DNA of 59,386 nucleotides from an uncultured Gammaproteobacteria bacterium. Lineage in GTDB: Bacteria; Pseudomonadota; Gammaproteobacteria; Pseudomonadales; Pseudohongiellaceae. The stretch covers positions 1-59,386 of the forward strand of contig CAJXRP010000023.1 in the NCBI GenBank assembly GCA_913060495.1, given 5' to 3'. The position numbers were made by a program, and so were the translations under genes. Of the stretch, positions 25,480-33,856 are shown piece by piece (position 1 is the stretch's first letter; every line of letters begins with the position of its first letter). Below the pieces are notes generated by a model. It saw only the letters and a program-made list of their open reading frames with translations, had not been told where the DNA came from and did no database searches.

Positions 25480-28434
25480 ATGCAACGAAGAATCCCACAT
25501 AAGCGCAGCTTGCTATGCGCGGCGATTTCACTTTCACTACTGCCTCTGGCGAGCCAATCAATCGCTCAACAGGACACAGTAGAAGAAGTAGTCGTAACCG
25601 GTTCCTACATCAGACGCTCCGAAGGTTTTACAGGTGCATCTTCAGTAGTTCAGCTAAATGCTGAAGACCTAGAAGCTCAAGGTACTCTTAACATTGGTGA
25701 GGTTGTTCAAAACCTTGCTTTCGTAAACGGTTCAGCTTCCGCTATTACTAACACTATTCAGGGACAGAGTTCACGTACGTCTGCTATCGACCTACGTGGT
25801 TTGGGTGCTAGTTCGACTCTAACTCTTCTCGATGGCAAACGTCTGGCTAGCCAGAACGTGAACGCGCTAATTCCTACTATCGCTCTCCAAAGAATGGATA
25901 TCGTTGCTGACGGTGCTGCCGCTCTTTACGGTTCTGAGGCTGTAGCAGGCGTGGTTAACTTCGTACCTTATAAGTCGTACGACGGTCTTAAGATCGACAC
26001 TTACGCTGAGCAAGATAGCCGTGGTGACTACGACGAGCAATCTGTACAGGCAATGTGGGGCGGTCAAATAGGCGACATCGACGTCGTTGTAGCCACACAA
26101 CACCGTACAAACACACGACTAGGTTGGGACGAGCGCAGTGACTTGGCGAATGCCGGTCTAACTGTATCTTCCAATGCTCCGGGTAACTGGTACGTACCAC
26201 CGCGCGATGCAAACGGTCAATACACAGGCGGTGAGCGAATTCGACGAATGGATCCGAACTGTGCACCAGGGTCTGAGCGTACTGCTTACACTCCTGATCA
26301 GGTAGCCAACCCTTACGGTCAGTCATTGGGTAATAGCTGCTTTTTCGACTTCGGTGACAACCGTAGCTATCGCGAGCCACAGCAGATAAACCAATACTAT
26401 GGTAACGCGACTTGGGAAGCTTCTGAGGATCTAACTCTTAGCTTGCAAGGTTTCCGTACTTACCAAAGAACTAACACGTTTACTTCTACATCAAACCCAG
26501 GAAACTCTCGCATTGGTGAGCTTCCAGCTGTACGTGGTGAGATTCCAGGTAACCCGTTCTTCGCACAAGACTCAGCTGGCAACCAGCTTTATGGTTTGGA
26601 CGCAAATGGAGATGGCATTCCTGATCGTGGAACTGCCGACTTGAACAACGATGGCACGCCAGACTACCTCGTTTCCGGCACTATGAATAACGGTGTGTTG
26701 TTGCGTGAAGACGTACAGCCTCGTACGCTTCGTCCGATCAACAAGACTCACACTCGTTCTTCCGGTCATACTGAAGACAGAGATAACAAGAGTAATGCTA
26801 CTGACATAAACAGCCGTTGGAGCGCACAAGCAGATTTTACTGTGCCTTTCATCGATGGCTGGGAAGGCATGGCGTCTTTCTCACGTAGTGTTCGTGATTT
26901 CCAATTCATGTCCAATCAGAACTACAGCATCTCTTCGATGATTCAAGGTTTGAACTGCGACGTGGCGAATGACCGCGATGCTTGCTACAACCCTTTCTTC
27001 GTTGTAGATCAGGCTGACAACAATTCCCTACAGGTGATGGACGCTGTTGCGGCTCGCTTTAAGGAATGGCAGTCAAGAGAACTTAATGTTATCGATATCG
27101 TATTGAATGGTGAAGTAGCTCTAGGTGGTTTCGAACTACCAGGCGGACCAATCAACGCAGCTGTCGGTTACCAGTTCCGTGACGATAAGTACACGAACAC
27201 ACCATCGGCCACTGAGCTATCTGGTGATACTTGGATCGGTGGAACAGCGAAGGAAGCAATCACTTCCGGTAGCCGTGAAACAGATGCCTTTTTCGTAGAA
27301 CTGTCGATTCCTGTGCTATCGAATCTAGAAGTAGAACTCGCGGTACGTCGCGAAGAGTTCAATACTGGACAAGAAGCTACAACTCCGAAGTTTGGTGTTA
27401 CGTATGCGCCTACTGATTGGTTGACATTGCGAGCTACTCAGGGCGATGCGTTTATTGCGCCAGCTCTAGAGGATTTGTTTGATCCGATCTCCTGTGGTCT
27501 ATCCACAGTAACAGACCGTTTCGGACCGTTCTCTGCCTTTACTACGGCTTGTGGTGGTGGTAATCCAAACCTGACTAACGAAGAATCAACTTCTTCGCAG
27601 CTTGGTTTCGATATCGCGCTTGGTGATTTCGACATGTCCGTTACATGGAACCACACTGAATTTGATAACCGAATCGTTGGCATCAACGGTCAGGATATCA
27701 TGCAGTTGGATTTCCAGAACTTTAAGACGGCGACTGGCTTTGCAGGTGACGGACTTCCTGGTAATCAGCCAAGTGAACAGCAGTTGCGTGACTGGGTTGC
27801 TAGCCCTGGATCGAACAAAGACATCATTCGTGACCCGGGTGATATCTTCACGATTCTTCAGGTGAACAACACTAGTACGATTAACGCAGAAAGTGTTGAA
27901 GTAGAAGCCATCGATATCGCGGCTAACTACTCAATTAGCACAAATGATTACGGTAACTTCCGTTTTGGTCTGCAAGCGACCTTTATCGATCATTTCTATT
28001 ATCAAGGCGATGCATCTTCACCGATCGTAGATGGTGCTGGAAGGTACAACGATGTAACGAGTGCGGCGCCAGAACTTCCCGAGTGGAAGGCTAACCTGAA
28101 CATAGGTTGGTCAATGGGTAAGCACTCTATCAACACAATCACGCGTTATATCGATGCCATGCCGTATGACGGTCCGCAGTTTACATTCTTGGACTTCTTC
28201 GGTGGCTTTAACCGGCCTCAAAACATGGACACAGTTAACGCATGGACTCAAGTAGATGCGTCTTATACCTACCGTGGCATCGAGATGTTCGGTGGCGAAG
28301 GTGCGTTTACAGTCGGTTCGCGTAACTTGTTAGACAGGGATCCACAGCCGTCTCCGGAATTTGCCGGTGTAATCGGTGGTCTGCAGGATCCAATGGGTCG
28401 TAACATCTATGCACGATTCGTATACGATTTCTAG
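25480..28434 (+). CDS. TonB-dependent outer-membrane receptor
   Basis: ATG 25480 is preferred to the in-frame ATG at 25468, because GGAGAG (25471-25476) lies at proper distance before it. The 984-residue product has a signal peptide (cleavage near SIA|QQ) and a TonB box/start of plug EEVVVTGSYIRR. The plug domain carries IDLRGLGASSTLTLLDGKR, ALQRMDIVADGAAALYGSEAVAGVVNF. A 22-strand barrel follows, ending in NIYARFVYDF with terminal Phe, as needed for outer-membrane insertion. Codon use leans to T-ending four-fold codons (GGT, CGT, GCT, TCT) more than its neighbours, which suggests high expression. The ligand is not evident. No TonB/ExbBD genes or siderophore genes adjoin. A terminator follows at 28502. 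Confidence 0.95.
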   Translation: MQRRIPHKRSLLCAAISLSLLPLASQSIAQQDTVEEVVVTGSYIRRSEGFTGASSVVQLNAEDLEAQGTLNIGEVVQNLAFVNGSASAITNTIQGQSSRTSAIDLRGLGASSTLTLLDGKRLASQNVNALIPTIALQRMDIVADGAAALYGSEAVAGVVNFVPYKSYDGLKIDTYAEQDSRGDYDEQSVQAMWGGQIGDIDVVVATQHRTNTRLGWDERSDLANAGLTVSSNAPGNWYVPPRDANGQYTGGERIRRMDPNCAPGSERTAYTPDQVANPYGQSLGNSCFFDFGDNRSYREPQQINQYYGNATWEASEDLTLSLQGFRTYQRTNTFTSTSNPGNSRIGELPAVRGEIPGNPFFAQDSAGNQLYGLDANGDGIPDRGTADLNNDGTPDYLVSGTMNNGVLLREDVQPRTLRPINKTHTRSSGHTEDRDNKSNATDINSRWSAQADFTVPFIDGWEGMASFSRSVRDFQFMSNQNYSISSMIQGLNCDVANDRDACYNPFFVVDQADNNSLQVMDAVAARFKEWQSRELNVIDIVLNGEVALGGFELPGGPINAAVGYQFRDDKYTNTPSATELSGDTWIGGTAKEAITSGSRETDAFFVELSIPVLSNLEVELAVRREEFNTGQEATTPKFGVTYAPTDWLTLRATQGDAFIAPALEDLFDPISCGLSTVTDRFGPFSAFTTACGGGNPNLTNEESTSSQLGFDIALGDFDMSVTWNHTEFDNRIVGINGQDIMQLDFQNFKTATGFAGDGLPGNQPSEQQLRDWVASPGSNKDIIRDPGDIFTILQVNNTSTINAESVEVEAIDIAANYSISTNDYGNFRFGLQATFIDHFYYQGDASSPIVDGAGRYNDVTSAAPELPEWKANLNIGWSMGKHSINTITRYIDAMPYDGPQFTFLDFFGGFNRPQNMDTVNAWTQVDASYTYRGIEMFGGEGAFTVGSRNLLDRDPQPSPEFAGVIGGLQDPMGRNIYARFVYDF

Positions 28435-28776
28435 AAATCGTGAAACTGCAGGTTTGACTACTGCGGCAACTTTGAAGATCACCAAGGTGATTGGATGAAG
28501 TAAAAAGGGGCTCTTTAAGAGCCCCTTTTTTTATGTGCATCTAAAACACAATAGCCTTGTGATTGGAAATGAACTGCCAGCACGGTTCGCCAAGAGGGTT
28601 GAGATCCGCAACGGCCCTTACAATTATTCTTTAAGGTTGCCGCGGCCAAATACCAAAATCGCTAATCCAGAGCAATTTCTTTATAATTTCAGAGCATCGA
28701 ATCAGTCAAGGCAGCAGTCTTACTCAAGGTAGCTGTAAGCAGGGCGCTTGCTACTAAGCACACAGAGGAAAATTCA
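28435..28776 (+). other. Intergenic region between the TonB receptor and the 2OG oxygenase gene
   Basis: This stretch holds the receptor terminator (28502-28533) and then about 240 bases without a supported gene before the TTG start at 28777. A promoter for the oxygenase gene is expected here but no clear boxes were seen. Confidence 0.5.
28502..28533 (+). terminator. Rho-independent terminator of the TonB receptor gene
   Basis: aaaaggggctc, a four-base loop, then gagcccctttttt: a GC-rich stem with a long T-run, 68 bases after the receptor stop codon. Confidence 0.92.
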
Positions 28777-29385
28777 TTGAAAATCGAAACTCAAGCACTA
28801 TTCCCCAGTCCAGTTTGGACTACGTTGTTTGATGACAGAGTGAGCTTCAACGCGAAATTATTGGCCCTTGCCAGCCAGCTGAGAAGAGATGATCCGAATG
28901 GTGTGAGTAACACGAATATACGAGGTTGGCAGAGCCCCAATAATCTTCAGACCTTGAGCGACTTCGAGGAGATAAACCTGCGGATACTGCAGATATGCCA
29001 ACGTATCGCTGAATCTCAGCATTTCATGCCAAACGTAGTGTTGCAGCATCAGGCCTGGGTAAATATCAGCCCTCCGGGGGCGTCTAATCAGATTCACTAC
29101 CACGCGAATTGCCATTTTAGTGGCGTCTACTATATTAGTCTCAAGGCGCCTGAGTGCGGCAGCATCTTCTTTCGCGACCCTCGGGTGGCTTCTAGGATGT
29201 TTACGGCGCCTATTACACAACAGACTGATTTCACCGCCGAGGAGGTTCGGATGCGTCCAGAGGAAGGCAGGATATATGTATTTCCAGGCTGGATAGAGCA
29301 CGGTGTCGAGATCAATGAGAGTGACCAAGACCGTGTAAGCATCAGCTTCAATGTGCGGGCATTCCAGCAGGGTGCTCCAGCATAG
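28777..29385 (+). CDS. Putative 2OG-Fe(II) oxygenase (TIGR02466-like)
   Basis: The 202-residue protein starts at TTG 28777, supported by AGAGGAA (28764-28770). It begins LFPSPVWTTLF as is typical of the TIGR02466 group. It has an iron-site candidate in NQIHYHANCHFSGVYYISL (His107/His109), a distal His175 in VFPGWIEHGVEIN, and Arg186 (QDRVSISFNVRAF) to bind 2-oxoglutarate. These enzymes use 2-oxoglutarate and O2 to hydroxylate a substrate, not known here. A similar catalytic domain is fused to TPRs in the next gene, 240 bases downstream. No signal peptide is seen, so it is cytoplasmic. Confidence 0.8.
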   Translation: MKIETQALFPSPVWTTLFDDRVSFNAKLLALASQLRRDDPNGVSNTNIRGWQSPNNLQTLSDFEEINLRILQICQRIAESQHFMPNVVLQHQAWVNISPPGASNQIHYHANCHFSGVYYISLKAPECGSIFFRDPRVASRMFTAPITQQTDFTAEEVRMRPEEGRIYVFPGWIEHGVEINESDQDRVSISFNVRAFQQGAPA

Positions 29386-29404
29386 AGGATCAACCTTCGC
29401 TTAT

Positions 29405-29424
29405 CGCCTCGGAAGGCGTTTTTT
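29405..29424 (+). terminator. Short Rho-independent terminator after the 2OG oxygenase gene
   Basis: cgcct-cgga-aggcg followed by tttttt. The stem is only 5 bp but GC-rich with a stable tetraloop. Confidence 0.75.
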
Positions 29425-29625
29425 GATTGATGAAGAGACTGACTAATCTGACAAGGAAAGCTGTATGTTGCAAGTCTCCGAATGAGCTATTAAATAAGCA
29501 ATGTTTGGACTTACTGGCTGTATAAGGAAATTTCACTTTTTGCTTGAATCCAAGAACAATTAGGACAAATGCTTACGATTTTAATAAAATTATCTATTAC
29601 ATGAAAACCCGTATTGAGAGTGTTA

Positions 29626-31728
29626 ATGGAATTAACGATCGATCAAGCGCTACAGCAGGGCCTTGCCGCACAGAAAGAAGGTGATTTGCAAGAAGCTGAA
29701 CGGCTATATCGCGTTGTTTTGCAATACCAGCCAGCGCACCCTGATGCCAATCATAACTTAGGGCTTATAGCTGACGCCGTTAATAATACTAAGGCGGCAT
29801 TGCCTTTGTTTAAAACAGCTTTAGAGGCTAATCCTCGAGTGGGAAAGTATTGGATTAGCTACCTTGACGCACTTATTAAAGAGCGTCAATTGAATACTGC
29901 GCATGCTGTGCTTGAGCAAGGAAGGAAGATGGGATTGGCTGGGGAGAAGTTTGATGCTATGGAAGCAGAGCTTAAGCAAAGAGTGCAGTCAGCACCGCCT
30001 ACGTTTTCCAAGAAAGCACAAGAAAGCCAAAACGCCGGTAGTGTTAGTCCGTCTCAGCAACAACTCAACAGCCTGTTAGGGTACTTCCAAAAAGGTCAAT
30101 TCGCTGACGCAGAGGCGTCAGCATTATCCCTCACCAAAAAATTTCCTGCTCATCCATTTGGCTGGAAGGTTCTTGCTGCGATATTCGGGCAAACAGGTAG
30201 GAAACCTGATGCTCTAAACGCCCTGCAAAAAGTCGTGCAATTGTCGCCACAAGATCACGAATCCCGCAGCAACTTGAGCAATATGCTGCTAGAGGCGGGT
30301 AGATTCGAAGAGGCTGTAGCGAGCTGTAAACAAGCGATCGCATTGAATCCGGAATTTGCCGGAGCCCATAATGACCTAGGTATGATGCTGCAACAGCTAG
30401 GTAGATTCGAAGAGGCTGCGGTGAGCTATAGGCAAGCGATAGCGTTGAATTCTAATTTTACTGACGCCCATAGCAACTTGGCTGGTACGCTGCGTCAATT
30501 GGGTGGCTTAGAAGAGGCAGAAACGTGCTGTAGGAAAGTTATCGAATTAGAACCTGACTTTGCCCTAGGCTACTGCGACTTGGGCACAGTGTTGCGAGAG
30601 CTCGGTAGATTAGAAGAGGCTGAAGCTAGCTACAGGCAAGCTATAGCATTGAAACCTGACCTTGCTAGGGCCCATACCAGTTTAGGCAGTGTGCTGCGAG
30701 AACTTGGCAGATTAAGGGATGCTGAGCTGAGCTATCGACAGGCGATAGCATTGCAACCTGGCTTTGCCATAGCCTATAGCAACCTAGGCGTTGCGTTGAA
30801 AGATCTAGGCAGATACGAAGAGGCTGAAGAAAACTACCGACAAGCGATAGCTTTGCAGCCGGGCTTTGTTGATGCTCGTTTCAATTTGGGAACGCTGTTA
30901 TTTGAGGGTAAGCAATACAATGAAGCTGCGGCACAATTTGAAATGGCTGATATACCTCAAAGTAAATTCTATGCCATTCAATGCGCATATCATCAGAATG
31001 AGGAATCTGTTTTTAGTGAAAAATTAGATTCCTTGATTAATCAAGGTGAGGTCAATGCTGTCGTTGGCTTGTTAAGTTGCTGCTCAGAAATTAAGTTTGG
31101 AATTAAAAAACCGAATCCGTTTTGCGGCGATGCACTAAAGTATATTGTAAAGACTGATTTGAACGAACAGTATGATTTTGAGAATGTATTCATTAAGACT
31201 GCGAGGGACATTTTGACTGACAGCTCAATATCCTTTAAGGATCAAGTGCATTTGTCTAACGGAATCCAAACAGCAGGTAATTTTTTCGCTCTGGCGAAAG
31301 TGTCTCAAACTAAAATTGAAAGTATCATTCGGGCGGAAATTGAGAAATATCGCATTCGTTTTAAGGATAGCGAAGAAGGGTTTATTAGGAATTGGCCAGC
31401 TTCCTATACTATTGTGGGTTGGCTTGTCAGTATGCAAAGTGGGGGCAGTCTAACCGCTCATATACACGATACCGGCTGGATTACTGGCAGCGTATATATC
31501 AACATTCCCCCAAAATCTGCGGCAGATAGTGGAAACCTTGTTTTGCGCTTGAGTGATCAGGAACCTGTCCTGGGTGCTGAGAATAGCCAGGAAAGTTCCA
31601 TCGATCTAGAGACTGGCAATTTGTGTTTTTTCCCCTCTTCGCTGTTGCATCACACGGTACCGTTTGAAGTAGAAAATCAAGAAGAAAATAGAATAGTGTT
31701 AGCATTTGACGTGATCCCAACAGGTTAA
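29626..31728 (+). CDS. TPR-repeat protein fused to a C-terminal putative 2OG-Fe(II) oxygenase domain
   Basis: ATG 29626 (preceded by GAGAG) gives 700 residues; an in-frame TTG lies at 29614. Residues 1-125 hold two to three TPRs and a Ser/Gln linker follows. Residues about 145-440 hold at least eight TPRs of exactly 34 residues (pattern LGRFEEAxxSYRQAIALxP). The C-terminal third (about 560-700) is an oxygenase-type double-stranded beta helix with an HxD iron motif in AHIHDTGWITGSVYINIP, a distal His in SLLHHTVPFE and Arg in ENRIVLAFDV. The architecture suggests that the TPR solenoid recruits a protein substrate for hydroxylation, but this is inference. It lies just downstream of another 2OG oxygenase gene, with a terminator between them. 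No signal peptide is seen. Confidence 0.85.
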   Translation: MELTIDQALQQGLAAQKEGDLQEAERLYRVVLQYQPAHPDANHNLGLIADAVNNTKAALPLFKTALEANPRVGKYWISYLDALIKERQLNTAHAVLEQGRKMGLAGEKFDAMEAELKQRVQSAPPTFSKKAQESQNAGSVSPSQQQLNSLLGYFQKGQFADAEASALSLTKKFPAHPFGWKVLAAIFGQTGRKPDALNALQKVVQLSPQDHESRSNLSNMLLEAGRFEEAVASCKQAIALNPEFAGAHNDLGMMLQQLGRFEEAAVSYRQAIALNSNFTDAHSNLAGTLRQLGGLEEAETCCRKVIELEPDFALGYCDLGTVLRELGRLEEAEASYRQAIALKPDLARAHTSLGSVLRELGRLRDAELSYRQAIALQPGFAIAYSNLGVALKDLGRYEEAEENYRQAIALQPGFVDARFNLGTLLFEGKQYNEAAAQFEMADIPQSKFYAIQCAYHQNEESVFSEKLDSLINQGEVNAVVGLLSCCSEIKFGIKKPNPFCGDALKYIVKTDLNEQYDFENVFIKTARDILTDSSISFKDQVHLSNGIQTAGNFFALAKVSQTKIESIIRAEIEKYRIRFKDSEEGFIRNWPASYTIVGWLVSMQSGGSLTAHIHDTGWITGSVYINIPPKSAADSGNLVLRLSDQEPVLGAENSQESSIDLETGNLCFFPSSLLHHTVPFEVENQEENRIVLAFDVIPTG
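30290..30890 (+). repeat. 102-bp tandem repeat encoding TPR units
   Basis: Six consecutive 34-codon units share near-identical DNA cores such as ggtagattcgaagaggctg (about 30297 and 30398) and taccgacaagcgatag. They are a likely site of unequal recombination. Confidence 0.75.
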
Positions 31729-31824
31729 TAAAAGGCGTCAGATACGAGAGTAAAAATACGGTATTGACAAAAGTTAACTCCCAAAGCCCGTATAACCCTC
31801 CTGCAATCACATCCTATATGGCTA

Positions 31825-32442
31825 CTACTTTTGCCCTGCTCGAACAAGCTTGGGCTCAGCGGACTCATCCCCTACAGAGATTTCTGCATAGCCATAGTAT
31901 TGCGGGTTCGGGTGATAGAAACGGATACCGCCTTCCTCGTTGCGTAATATATTGGCAGCCGCTGAGTCGGCGCAGAGCATGCTGTTGCTCGGCATTCGTC
32001 CTTCTTGCAAGGTTAAGCCTATCTCCCTGAATACCAACATGCATTGCACCAGCGAGTTTAGTTGTTGCTCCCGTGCGAGAGCGCTCGGGTCTTGTTGGAC
32101 TTCAGCAGGGCGGCTGTAGAAATACAGCTGCGAGGAGATGATGCAAAAACCCACTACGACTACCGCCCATTGAATAACCTTACTACTACCCCTACGGCGC
32201 GTGGGAGGAATGAACTCTTCCTTAGCCGGTTCCTCCACCACCATCGTTGATTCGGGACGCTCAAGTTTCTCTGATTGTGTAGTGACATATTTTTCCGTTT
32301 CATGGATTTCGCTGCACCGTTCGCATAGGACGATCGCATCGACGAAATTCCCGCACATACCGCAGAGATCTTTTGCGCAGCGATTACAACTCGCTATTGC
32401 TTTCGCACTGGGATGATTGTTACAGAACTTAGTATCTGACAT
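31825..32442 (-). CDS. Zinc-finger (B-box-like) protein with a central membrane segment, next to pilin genes
   Basis: The 205-residue product begins with a Cys/His array (CNNHPSAKAIASCNRCAKDLCGMC...VLCERCSEIH, residues 7-46) like a B-box zinc finger. An acidic linker, RRRGSS, and one membrane segment (VIQWAVVVVGFCIISSQLYFY, about 88-108) follow. The remaining 95 residues contain a Cys pair (VQCMLVF, SMLCADS) in the likely periplasmic part. By the positive-inside rule the zinc finger is cytoplasmic. It starts 37 bases after the second pilin gene, so it is probably the last gene of a pilin operon. Its role could be in pilin handling or regulation; that is context-based inference. Confidence 0.7.
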   Translation of the reverse strand: MSDTKFCNNHPSAKAIASCNRCAKDLCGMCGNFVDAIVLCERCSEIHETEKYVTTQSEKLERPESTMVVEEPAKEEFIPPTRRRGSSKVIQWAVVVVGFCIISSQLYFYSRPAEVQQDPSALAREQQLNSLVQCMLVFREIGLTLQEGRMPSNSMLCADSAAANILRNEEGGIRFYHPNPQYYGYAEISVGDESAEPKLVRAGQK

Positions 32443-32479
32443 AGGTTTCGACTGGCTTCGGGTTATTGAGCTGCCTCAG

Positions 32480-32899
32480 TTAGCAATATCCAGTTTGGAT
32501 ACAGTTGCCGCCCTCCAGCCATTGTATCGGGGGAGTTATGTTCTGTGGCGTAAGGCTGTAGCTTGTTCCGGCAAGTGGCGTCCCATCGAATTTCCAGAAT
32601 ACATAGATGGTGCCACCGAACACACCGGTGAAGTGGGTGTCTGCGCCTATCCATTGCCAGTTGGGAATGCCGTTTGTTCCAGATTGTAGGTCATTCAAAG
32701 AGGTGGATAGCCCCCTGAAAATAGACAGCTCGATAGCTGTCTTATAGGGAGTAACTGCCAATATTGCTTCGGAGAAGCGTGCACGATTGCCGTATTGTTG
32801 ATAGGCAGGAATTGCGACCGACGCAAGTACACCAATGATGCTAGTTACCATCATTAGCTCGAGCAGCGTGAAGCCTTGATTCCGTATTGGACTCTGCAT
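32480..32899 (-). CDS. Type IV prepilin (PilA-like), second of a tandem pair
   Basis: The 139-residue prepilin has a short leader MQSPIRNQG, then the PilD cleavage and methylation site G|FTLLELMM with Glu at mature position 5. The hydrophobic alpha-1 helix VTSIIGVLASVAIPAYQQY follows. The globular domain ends GGNCIQTGYC, giving a likely C-terminal disulfide loop. It shares with the upstream pilin the segments [36 protein letters not shown] and PP-QW, so the two are paralogues. It sits 149 bases downstream of that gene and 37 bases before the zinc-finger gene. Confidence 0.92.
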   Translation of the reverse strand: MQSPIRNQGFTLLELMMVTSIIGVLASVAIPAYQQYGNRARFSEAILAVTPYKTAIELSIFRGLSTSLNDLQSGTNGIPNWQWIGADTHFTGVFGGTIYVFWKFDGTPLAGTSYSLTPQNITPPIQWLEGGNCIQTGYC

Positions 32900-33048
32900 G
32901 TCAGTTCATTCATACCATGATGTACAAATTATAGACGCCTAGTGCTTTGTTTTGTATGGGTTTATGGGGTCAAACTGGGTAGGTTGCAGGCAATAATCAG
33001 AGGCAGCGGTACAACAGAGTAAAATTGGAGTGGATGGAGCAGGAACTC

Positions 33049-33468
33049 CTAGCAGTAGCCATTGGTAATGCAGGTGCCGCCAGAAACCCATTGTAGAGGG
33101 GGAAGAAACCCTTGAGCAGTTAGGGTGTAGGTTACGCCAGCGAGACTTGTTCCGTCCGAACGCCAGGTAACGCGAATAACACCGTCGATGACATCAATGC
33201 CGTGTGTATCGGCCGCGGCAATTTGAGCGGCAGGAATGCCATTTGTGCCGGAATCGAAGTCTGTGAGCGCTGTCACGCGACCGGCAGAAGCAGCAACAAC
33301 CATTGCAGAACGGTTAGAACCGATGGCCAGTATTGCTTCAGAGAAGCGTGCCTTGTTTTGATACAGCGTGTAGGCAGGCAGAGCAACTGAGGCTAGAATA
33401 CCAATAATCGCTACGACGATCATCAATTCGATTAAGGTAAAGCCTTGTTGACGCTGTTTTCTAGGCAT
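33049..33468 (-). CDS. Type IV prepilin (PilA-like), first of a tandem pair
   Basis: ATG 33468 is chosen because GGAG lies eight bases upstream and the product then has a normal short leader (MPRKQRQQG). A start 12 codons earlier (33504) would give an unusually long leader. The 139-residue prepilin has the cleavage site [25 protein letters not shown], with Glu5 of the mature protein. It has a C-terminal disulfide loop in [10 protein letters not shown]. It is probably a major pilin subunit of a type IVa pilus used for twitching, attachment or DNA uptake. The assembly genes (pilB, pilC, pilD) are not in the window. Confidence 0.93.
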   Translation of the reverse strand: MPRKQRQQGFTLIELMIVVAIIGILASVALPAYTLYQNKARFSEAILAIGSNRSAMVVAASAGRVTALTDFDSGTNGIPAAQIAAADTHGIDVIDGVIRVTWRSDGTSLAGVTYTLTAQGFLPPLQWVSGGTCITNGYC

Positions 33469-33504
33469 GTGTCCACTCCAAACTGAGCAACGATTGTATC
33501 GCAA

Positions 33505-33856
33505 GATTGTGGGGGATATGTGTCCTAATTCAAATCTTTGAGATCATGACATTCAGCTAATTGACTCTTATCCCCTAGATTATTCCTGAATAAACGTAAT
33601 TATTACAATGAGATAAAAGATCTATAGCAAGGTGAGGCTGTGCAAAAGCTTCATATTTTTCCTACAGGCAGTTTTGTTTTTATTCCGCAGCATTAAATTC
33701 ACCCTAATTCTTGAACCCGTCATATTTGTAGGTTAATCTCGAATTCTTTCTTGCAACAAAAATTTCTTTCAGGGAAGTATCGCCTATTCAGCAGTGAGCA
33801 GCGTAAATAACTAGCACGGCCAAATATAATCCAATGAAGGCCTGAAGGGAGCACGT
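33505..33856. other. Intergenic region between the pilin operon and the STAND pseudogene
   Basis: These 352 bases carry no supported gene. They must hold the promoter of the pilin operon on the minus strand. No sigma-54 box clear enough to report was seen. Confidence 0.45.

Noticed and set aside
28535..28732. 65-codon plus-strand frame after the TonB receptor terminator
   Set aside because: No ribosome site, no family features, and codon use is unlike the neighbouring genes.
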